Source of the DNA: an uncultured Pseudomonadota bacterium
GTDB lineage: Bacteria > Pseudomonadota > Gammaproteobacteria > Burkholderiales > Methylophilaceae
Reading direction: 5' to 3'
Assembly: GCA_903860085.1 (NCBI GenBank)
Contig: CAIOPD010000002.1
Coordinates: 1 to 18,447 of the forward strand
DNA: 18,447 nucleotides
Positions 13,347 through 18,447 of the stretch are shown here, piece after piece. The stretch's first letter is position 1. Each line of letters opens with the position of its first letter. The notes under the pieces were generated by a model, which saw only the letters and a list, made by a program, of their open reading frames with translations, was not told the DNA's origin and did not search any database. Position numbers and translations under genes: made by a program.

Positions 13347-14363
13347 TTAGTTTTTAGATTGGTCTACTAGTTTGTTTTTAGCAATCCAAGGCATCATTGC
13401 GCGTAACTGTCCGCCTACTTGCTCAATTGGATGAGCTGCATTCAAGCGACGACGTGCAGTCATTTCAGGGTAGTTGGTACGACCTTCTAAAATAAACTGT
13501 TTCGCGTAATTACCGTTTTGAATGTTAGCTAAACATGTTTTCATCGCAGCACGTGATTGATCATTAATCACTTGAGGACCTGTTACATATTCACCATATT
13601 CAGCGTTGTTTGAGATTGAATAGTTCATGTTGGCAATGCCACCTTCGTACATTAAATCAACAATCAATTTAAGTTCGTGTAAGCATTCAAAGTAGGCCAT
13701 TTCAGGCGCGTAACCAGCTTCAACTAATGTTTCAAAGCCAGCTTTTACCAACTCAACCGCACCACCACATAATACTGCTTGCTCGCCGAATAAGTCAGTT
13801 TCTGTTTCTTCACGGAAGTCAGTTTCAATCACGCCGCCTTTAGTGCCACCGTTGGCTGCTGCGTATGAAAGTGCTAATGCTTTAGCTTTGCCAGATTTGT
13901 CTTGGTAAACCGCGATTAATGAAGGTACGCCGCCGCCTTTAAGATATTCTGAACGCACAGTGTGGCCAGGGCCTTTTGGTGCAATCATAATTACATCTAA
14001 ATCTGCACGTGGTGTGATTTGGTTGTAGTGAATATTAAAACCGTGGGCAAAAGCCAAGCTAGCGCCTTGTTTTAAATGATCAGCAACGTGCTCGCTAAAA
14101 ATTTGCGCCATCGTTTCATCAGGCAATAACAACATCACCACGTCTGCATCTTTTACAGAGTCAGCGATTTCTAATACTTTGTGACCAGCAGCAACGGCTT
14201 TAGCCCATGAGCTACCGCCAGTACGAAGGCCGATAGTGACGCTTACGCCACTATCTTTAAGGTTGGCCGCGTGTGCGTGACCTTGTGAGCCGTAACCAAC
14301 AATGGTTACTTTTTTGCCTTTAATTAAACTAAGGTCTGCGTCTTTATCGTAATAAACTTTCAT
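13347..14363 (-). CDS. ilvC: Ketol-acid reductoisomerase (NADP+), class I
   Basis: IlvC isomerises and reduces acetolactate and acetohydroxybutyrate with NADPH, the second common step of valine, leucine and isoleucine synthesis. I use ATG 14363, which gives the usual MKVYYDKDADLSLIKGKK start and 338 residues, normal for the short class I enzymes; ATG 14372 adds only MNQ. The Rossmann motif GYGSQGHAHAANL lies near residues 24-36, followed by the cofactor loop RTGGSSW. Metal-binding acidic motifs DLFGEQ and FECLHELKLIVDLMYEGG are both present. An AAGG ribosome binding site sits 11 bases before 14363 but only two before 14372. The gene follows ilvH after 64 bases and has a perfect -10 of its own in that gap. 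Confidence 0.97.
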   Translation of the reverse strand: MKVYYDKDADLSLIKGKKVTIVGYGSQGHAHAANLKDSGVSVTIGLRTGGSSWAKAVAAGHKVLEIADSVKDADVVMLLLPDETMAQIFSEHVADHLKQGASLAFAHGFNIHYNQITPRADLDVIMIAPKGPGHTVRSEYLKGGGVPSLIAVYQDKSGKAKALALSYAAANGGTKGGVIETDFREETETDLFGEQAVLCGGAVELVKAGFETLVEAGYAPEMAYFECLHELKLIVDLMYEGGIANMNYSISNNAEYGEYVTGPQVINDQSRAAMKTCLANIQNGNYAKQFILEGRTNYPEMTARRRLNAAHPIEQVGGQLRAMMPWIAKNKLVDQSKN

Positions 14364-14398
14364 TTGATTCATCGCCTTTCTATGCTGATGCTGAGTAA

Positions 14399-14404
14399 AT
14401 TATA
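14399..14404 (-). promoter_or_regulatory. Candidate -10 element of ilvC
   Basis: The minus strand reads TATAAT in the ilvH-ilvC gap, giving a start near 14392. The -35 region (ACAGCA) is poor. It would allow ilvC expression independent of ilvIH, as happens in other bacteria through IlvY, but no ilvY gene is present here. Confidence 0.4.
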
Positions 14405-14427
14405 AATATGGTTTTTAATTATGCTGT

Positions 14428-14931
14428 TTAAACTTTAAGAATACGGTCGCCGCGACCTATGCCAGATGCACCGGTGCGGACTGTCTCTAAAATCGCTGAT
14501 TTATCTAAGCTTTCGATAAAAGCATCTAATTTGGTGCCTGAGCCGGTAAGCTCAATAGTAAAGCTGCCGTCGGCCACATCGATAATACGGCCACGGAAAA
14601 TATCACACATGCGCTTCATTTCTTCGCGGAACGTGCCGGTCGCTTTAACTTTGACCAACATTAATTCGCGTTCAATAAACTTGCCATCATTTAAATCCAG
14701 TACTTTGACAACATCAATCAACTTATTAAGCTGTTTAATGATTTGCTCAATCACTTCGTCAGAACCAGAAGTGACTATGGTCATGCGTGACAAAGTTGGA
14801 TCTTCAGTAGGCGCTACAGTGAGTGACTCAATGTTGTAGCCACGTGCAGAAAACAAACCAGCAACGCGTGATAGTGCACCGGATTCATTCTCCATCAATA
14901 GAGAAATAATATGACGAGTTGAAGTTGTCAT
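14428..14931 (-). CDS. ilvH: Acetolactate synthase small (regulatory) subunit
   Basis: IlvH binds the catalytic subunit, stimulates it and confers valine inhibition. The 167 residues contain an N-terminal ACT domain (about 7-80, beginning HIISLLMENESGALSRVAGLF) and the usual C-terminal domain ending GRGDRIL. The residues that correspond to E. coli IlvH N11, G14 and N29, known for valine resistance when changed, are present as N15, G18 and N33, so feedback sensitivity is expected. Its ATG overlaps the ilvI stop by one base (TAATG), with a strong GGAGGAT ribosome binding site inside the ilvI end, a clear case of translational coupling. Confidence 0.97.
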   Translation of the reverse strand: MTTSTRHIISLLMENESGALSRVAGLFSARGYNIESLTVAPTEDPTLSRMTIVTSGSDEVIEQIIKQLNKLIDVVKVLDLNDGKFIERELMLVKVKATGTFREEMKRMCDIFRGRIIDVADGSFTIELTGSGTKLDAFIESLDKSAILETVRTGASGIGRGDRILKV

Positions 14932-16652
14932 TATAGATCCTCCGCCAAAATCATTTCTGACAAGCCTTTACCGTTTTGTATCATCGGGAATACATTTTCC
15001 TTTTGGTCGGTAATAAAGTCCAGAAACACAAAACGTGACTTCATCGCAAACGCTTCTTTAAGCGCGCCTTCAACATCACCGGGCTTGGTAATCTGCATAC
15101 CTACATGGCCATAAGCCTCAGCCAGTTTGACGAAGTCTGGCAGACTGTCCATATAAGATTCGGAATAGCGATTCTCATAGAAAAATTCTTGCCATTGGCG
15201 CACCATGCCCAAATAGCGGTTATTCAACATAATCACCTTAATTGGCAATTGATATTGTGCGCAAGTTGAAAGCTCTTGAATATTCATTTGAATACTGCCT
15301 TCACCAGTCACGCAAGCTACTTGCGCATCTGGAAAGGCAAGTTGCACGCCCATGGCGTAAGGCAAGCCTACACCCATAGTGCCTAATCCACCTGAATTGA
15401 TCCAGCGGCGTGGCTGTTCAAATTTGTAATATTGTGCTGCCCACATTTGGTGTTGGCCCACGTCAGAGGTAACAAAGGCTTCACCTTTGGTTACTTCGTG
15501 CAGTTTTTGAATCACGTATTGCGGTTTAATTAGCTCTGAACTTTGCGCATAATTCATACATTTTTTGGTGCGCCATGCGTCAATTTGCTTAAACCAAGAA
15601 GCGAGTTCGACCTTATTTTGTTTCAGATTTTCAGTGGCAATCAGCTCATTCATATCAGCCAATACAGATTTCACATCACCAACAATCGGCACATCAATTT
15701 TCACGCGTTTTGAAATTGAAGATGGATCAATGTCAATATGAATAATAGTGCGTGGATTGGATAAGAAATGAGCTGTGTTTCCAATTACCCGATCATCAAA
15801 TCTCGCGCCGACTGCTAGAAGTACGTCGCAGTCTTGCATCGCCATGTTAGCTTCGTAAGTGCCGTGCATACCAAGCATACCCAAGAATTTAGGGTCAGAG
15901 GCTGGAAAGCAACCTAAACCCATTAGGGTGCTAGTGATAGGGAGGCCTAGCGATTGAATTAGCTTGTTTAGATGTTCTGAAGCATCGCCCAAGATCACGC
16001 CGCCGCCCGAATACACCATAGGGCGTTTCGCTTCAGTCAGCAACTTAAGCGCTTTCTTGATCTGGCCTAAGTGACCTTTGGTTACAGGGTTATAGGAACG
16101 CAGATGCACTGTTTCTGGGTAGTCAAAGTCACAGAGATGCGCAGTGATGTCCTTAGGAATATCCACTAAAACTGGTCCTGGACGACCACTGGCAGCCACG
16201 TAAAATGCTTTCTTCATAGTGGAAGCAATGTCTTTTACATCTTTAACCAAGAAGTTATGCTTTACGCACGGACGCGTAATGCCGACGGTATCGCATTCTT
16301 GAAACGCATCTTCACCGATGGCATAAGTGGGTACTTGACCGCTAATTATGACCATAGGAATTGAATCCATATAGGCAGTAGCAATGCCAGTCACCGCGTT
16401 AGTCGCGCCGGGGCCGGAAGTAACGAGGGCAACACCCACTTTGCCGGTAGAGCGTGAATAGGCATCAGCCGCATGTAAAGCTGCCTGCTCATGACGCACT
16501 AAGATATGCTTAAATTTATCTTGATGAAAAATAGCGTCATAGATATGCAAGACGGCCCCACCTGGGTAGCCGAATACAAATTCAACGTTTTCTTCGTGCA
16601 AGCAACGAATTAAAATTTCCGCGCCTGTAAGTTGTTTAGAGCTGTTTGCCAT
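14931..16652 (-). CDS. ilvI: Acetolactate synthase large (catalytic) subunit, AHAS III-type
   Basis: This thiamine-diphosphate enzyme makes acetolactate or acetohydroxybutyrate, the first common step to branched-chain amino acids. From ATG 16652 it has 573 residues, normal for the family. Elements in order are FGYPGGAVLHIYDA (27-40), catalytic Glu55 in RHEQAALHAADAYSR, VTSGPGATN, the middle FAD-region segment, and a C-terminal cofactor motif VTGEGSIQMN (448-457), where Glu replaces the commoner Asp of GDGS, a variant found in other proteobacterial AHAS enzymes. Upstream in-frame ATGs at 16664 and 16676 would add 4 or 8 residues; I chose 16652 because it starts nearer the conserved GAEIL and has GGA seven bases upstream. 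It forms an operon with ilvH. Confidence 0.95.
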   Translation of the reverse strand: MANSSKQLTGAEILIRCLHEENVEFVFGYPGGAVLHIYDAIFHQDKFKHILVRHEQAALHAADAYSRSTGKVGVALVTSGPGATNAVTGIATAYMDSIPMVIISGQVPTYAIGEDAFQECDTVGITRPCVKHNFLVKDVKDIASTMKKAFYVAASGRPGPVLVDIPKDITAHLCDFDYPETVHLRSYNPVTKGHLGQIKKALKLLTEAKRPMVYSGGGVILGDASEHLNKLIQSLGLPITSTLMGLGCFPASDPKFLGMLGMHGTYEANMAMQDCDVLLAVGARFDDRVIGNTAHFLSNPRTIIHIDIDPSSISKRVKIDVPIVGDVKSVLADMNELIATENLKQNKVELASWFKQIDAWRTKKCMNYAQSSELIKPQYVIQKLHEVTKGEAFVTSDVGQHQMWAAQYYKFEQPRRWINSGGLGTMGVGLPYAMGVQLAFPDAQVACVTGEGSIQMNIQELSTCAQYQLPIKVIMLNNRYLGMVRQWQEFFYENRYSESYMDSLPDFVKLAEAYGHVGMQITKPGDVEGALKEAFAMKSRFVFLDFITDQKENVFPMIQNGKGLSEMILAEDL

Positions 16653-16745
16653 GCCTGGTTCCATTGCGAATTTCATGTCTAGTCAAAAACATGAAGGGTT
16701 ATCCCTTAGTGATGCTTGTTTTTATTGTTATTTTACCAACCCTAC

Positions 16746-16774
16746 ACCTTAACGGTTTGAGCTTATTTGGTCAA
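16746..16774 (-). promoter_or_regulatory. Candidate promoter of ilvIH
   Basis: On the minus strand TTGACC (16774-16769) and TAAGGT (16751-16746) are 17 bases apart; the -35 is strong and the -10 weak. A second candidate, extended -10 TGGTAAAAT (16738-16730), overlaps the expected start. The leader holds a small hairpin (16694-16707) but no leader peptide. No terminator was found after nadC, so read-through from nadC is possible. Confidence 0.45.
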
Positions 16775-16795
16775 GGATGAAAGTTTAATGACGGG

Positions 16796-17704
16796 CTAAT
16801 TTGTTGAAAAATCAATGGGATTGCTTCTCGTTGTAGCGATGCGCATGGAAAAGTCAATCGCATTCACATTCTTCGTGAGTGCGCCGATGGAAATCCGGTC
16901 CACCCCAGTCTGCGCAATTTCAAGTACATTATCTAAACTGATGCCCCCCGAGGCTTCTAAAATTGCTGTTTTTCCTCGTTGCATATTGATTTTGACCGCA
17001 GCGCCCAGTAAATCAACACTGAAGTTATCCAATAAAATACTTGTAGCGCCCGCATCCAATGCTTGTTCAAGTTGAACTAGATTCTCAACTTCAATTTGAA
17101 TATTAATCCCTGTGCCGAAAGCTAAGGCTTGTTGCATTACAGCATCAATACTTCCAGCGGCGGCAATGTGATTTTCCTTAATCAAAATGCCGTCGTATAA
17201 AGCTAAGCGTTGATTATGCCCACCACCTATGGTTACCGCGTATTTTTGTGCCAACCTTAACTGAGGAATCGTTTTGCGGGTATCTAAGATTTGAGCTTTT
17301 GTACCAGTCACCGCATCTACAAATTTACGCGTTTGAGTCGCGGTAGCGGACAGCGTTTGTAAAAAATTGAGTGCGCAACGTTCGGCAGTGAGTAAAGCAC
17401 GTGCCGCGCCACTAATTTTGCATAGCACTTGATTGGAATGCACGCGATCACCTTCTGCTACCAACCAATCTATGGTGATGTTGGGATCTAGATGTTTAAA
17501 GCAGGCATTTACCCAATCTATACCGCAAACAATCGCATTCTCTCGCACGACGATACTAGCAGTTGCTAACCGCGCTGCAGGAACGAGTTGCACCGTAAGG
17601 TCGCCGCTACCAATATCTTCAGCGAGCGCTAACGCTACTTGATTGAGTACCAATTGCTTGAACGCGGGAGTTTCCGGAGGGTAGGCTAGTGTAAATAAAG
17701 TCAT
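16796..17704 (-). CDS. nadC: Nicotinate-nucleotide pyrophosphorylase (carboxylating), quinolinate phosphoribosyltransferase
   Basis: NadC converts quinolinate and PRPP to nicotinate mononucleotide in de novo NAD synthesis. From ATG 17704 the protein has 302 residues. Family motifs are all present: AEDIGSGDLT (28-37), ERCALNFLQ (108-116), DTRKTIPQLR (141-150), KYAVTIGGGHNQR (154-166), IKENH (175-179), LLDN (225-228), EASGGI (250-255) and SIGALT (272-277). A TTG at 17740 would add 12 residues but would coincide with the predicted transcription start, so ATG 17704 is preferred despite lacking a ribosome binding site. nadA and nadB are not in the window. The gene is divergent from the GST-like gene. 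Confidence 0.97.
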   Translation of the reverse strand: MTLFTLAYPPETPAFKQLVLNQVALALAEDIGSGDLTVQLVPAARLATASIVVRENAIVCGIDWVNACFKHLDPNITIDWLVAEGDRVHSNQVLCKISGAARALLTAERCALNFLQTLSATATQTRKFVDAVTGTKAQILDTRKTIPQLRLAQKYAVTIGGGHNQRLALYDGILIKENHIAAAGSIDAVMQQALAFGTGINIQIEVENLVQLEQALDAGATSILLDNFSVDLLGAAVKINMQRGKTAILEASGGISLDNVLEIAQTGVDRISIGALTKNVNAIDFSMRIATTRSNPIDFSTN

Positions 17705-17724
17705 GAAAAAATGAGTCTGTTGTG

Positions 17725-17775
17725 CTGATAAAACCAGCAAGCTTGAATTATAATGCTAGCTACGATTTACTTTAA
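17725..17775. promoter_or_regulatory. Overlapping divergent promoters of nadC and the GST-like gene
   Basis: ATTATAAT (17747-17754) is palindromic and supplies TATAAT on the plus strand (17749-17754) and on the minus strand (17752-17747). The plus promoter has CTGATA at 17725-17730 as -35 (4 of 6, 18-base spacing); the minus promoter has TTAAAG at 17775-17770 (3 of 6, 17-base spacing). Predicted starts near 17761 and 17740 give leaders of about 39 and 36 nt to the two ATGs. Confidence 0.55.
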
Positions 17776-17799
17776 TAAAAATTAAACTAGCGCCATACC

Positions 17800-18405
17800 A
17801 TGAAACTTTTATATACCATTAATAGCCCTTATGCACGAAAAGTTCGCATTGTGGCTTCAGAAAAACATATTGTACTTGATCTGATGGAAGTGGTTTTGGC
17901 CGCACCAGATTGTCCAGTGTCACAATATAATCCGCTAGGAAAAGTACCAGTGCTCATTTTGGATGATGGTGAAAGTTTGTATGACTCGCGGGTAATTGTA
18001 GAGTACTTAGACAATCGCACCCCATTGGCGCATCTAATCCCACAAGTTAATGGGGCAAAAACGACAGTGAGGCGCTGGGAAGCTTTGGCTGATGGCGTCT
18101 GTGACGCCGCGGTGGCAGTCATGTTGGAACAGCGCAGAGCTGTGCAAGATGCGGCAGTGCTGACCAAGCATATGGACAAGGTGACGAGAGGCTTACAAGT
18201 ACTTAATCACGATTTAGGCCAAAATAAATGGTGTTTTGGCAACAGTCTGACTCTAGCAGACATTGCTGTTGGCTGTATGTTGGGGTATGTGCAACTGCGT
18301 TTTAGTGCAGTGATTAATCTAGAGTCGGAATATCCAAATTTACAGCGACTAAATAAGGTGTTACTAAAACGTCAGTCATTTCAGGACAGCCTTCCTCAGC
18401 CTTAA
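17800..18405 (+). CDS. Glutathione S-transferase family protein (YibF-like)
   Basis: This cytoplasmic protein of 201 residues has an N-terminal thioredoxin-like domain (1-75) and an all-helical C-terminal domain (about 85-195). SPYARKVR (9-16) is the position of the catalytic Ser/Cys in bacterial GSTs, NPLGKVPVL (44-52) carries the cis-proline P50, and LYDSRVIVEYLD (60-71) contains the Asp-Ser that binds the glutathione glutamyl group. LTLADIAVG in the second domain is the usual N-capping box. E. coli YibF is the closest relative I recall. The substrate is unknown. The ATG at 17800 has a weak ribosome binding site. The gene is complete within the window. Confidence 0.92.
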   Translation: MKLLYTINSPYARKVRIVASEKHIVLDLMEVVLAAPDCPVSQYNPLGKVPVLILDDGESLYDSRVIVEYLDNRTPLAHLIPQVNGAKTTVRRWEALADGVCDAAVAVMLEQRRAVQDAAVLTKHMDKVTRGLQVLNHDLGQNKWCFGNSLTLADIAVGCMLGYVQLRFSAVINLESEYPNLQRLNKVLLKRQSFQDSLPQP

Positions 18406-18428
18406 GGTCGCACTTGCAGTTACAAGGG

Positions 18429-18446
18429 GGCGGTAATAATTCCGCC
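18429..18446 (+). terminator. Possible terminator hairpin cut by the window end
   Basis: GGCGG and CCGCC (18429-18433 and 18442-18446) can pair around an 8-base loop, 23 bases after the GST stop. Any T-run would lie beyond the window, so this is only a possibility. Confidence 0.3.
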
Positions 18447-18447
18447 A

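Noticed and set aside
14459..14839. Plus-strand 126-codon frame opposite ilvH
   Set aside because: It is antisense to a fully conserved gene, and its Ser/Val-rich composition is what reverse reading of that gene gives.
15294..15305. GEGS in place of GDGS in the IlvI cofactor motif as a possible inactivating change
   Set aside because: Glu at this position occurs in other proteobacterial acetolactate synthases and can still bind the metal; all other active-site features are intact.
32..18413. The 11-mer TAAGGTCGCAC at 32-42 and again at 18403-18413, near both ends of the window, as possible flanking repeats of an inserted element
   Set aside because: Dozens of 11-base repeats are expected by chance in 18 kb, the copies do not extend further, and the genes between them are core metabolism in normal order.

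Overview
The window looks like a chromosomal segment of a betaproteobacterium with moderate to low GC. The cluster xseB-ispA-dxs-folE2, the order ilvI-ilvH-ilvC-psd and a protein resembling the methanol-dehydrogenase accessory protein MxaD together suggest a methylotroph of the Methylophilaceae (Methylotenera-like). That placement is inference from gene order, protein sequence and base composition; no rRNA or other marker is present. Almost all of the segment is core metabolism. I see no insertion sequence, prophage, CRISPR array, tRNA or rRNA, and no gene-free stretch over 300 bases; the longest gaps are about 220 bases.

Layout. Positions 1-2526 carry aroC (chorismate synthase) and an MFS transporter on the plus strand. 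Positions 2642-5183 hold a small secreted Ala/Pro/Lys/His-rich protein (minus), divergent from a TctD/TctE-type two-component system (plus). A perfect 22-bp palindrome separates the sensor kinase from a convergent minus-strand block at 5237-9886: esterase, xseB, ispA, dxs, folE2, which joins isoprenoid precursor synthesis (MEP pathway, farnesyl diphosphate) with the first step of pterin/folate synthesis. After a strong symmetrical terminator (9981-10019) come an MxaD-like periplasmic SRPBCC protein and a seven-repeat YVTN beta-propeller, both minus strand and both exported. This pair is the least ordinary part of the window. rppH (plus) is divergent from the propeller gene and convergent with psd.

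Positions 12396-17704 are minus strand: nadC, ilvI, ilvH, ilvC, psd. They cover NAD synthesis, branched-chain amino acid synthesis with an apparently valine-sensitive AHAS III-type enzyme, and phosphatidylethanolamine synthesis. nadC diverges from a small glutathione-S-transferase-like gene across a promoter whose -10 element is itself a palindrome.

I found no clear undescribed defence or mobile system. The points worth a second look are regulatory (a TTG-started response regulator, a bidirectional -10, dyads and direct repeats) and the MxaD-like/propeller pair. Promoter calls are by eye and should be read as candidates.
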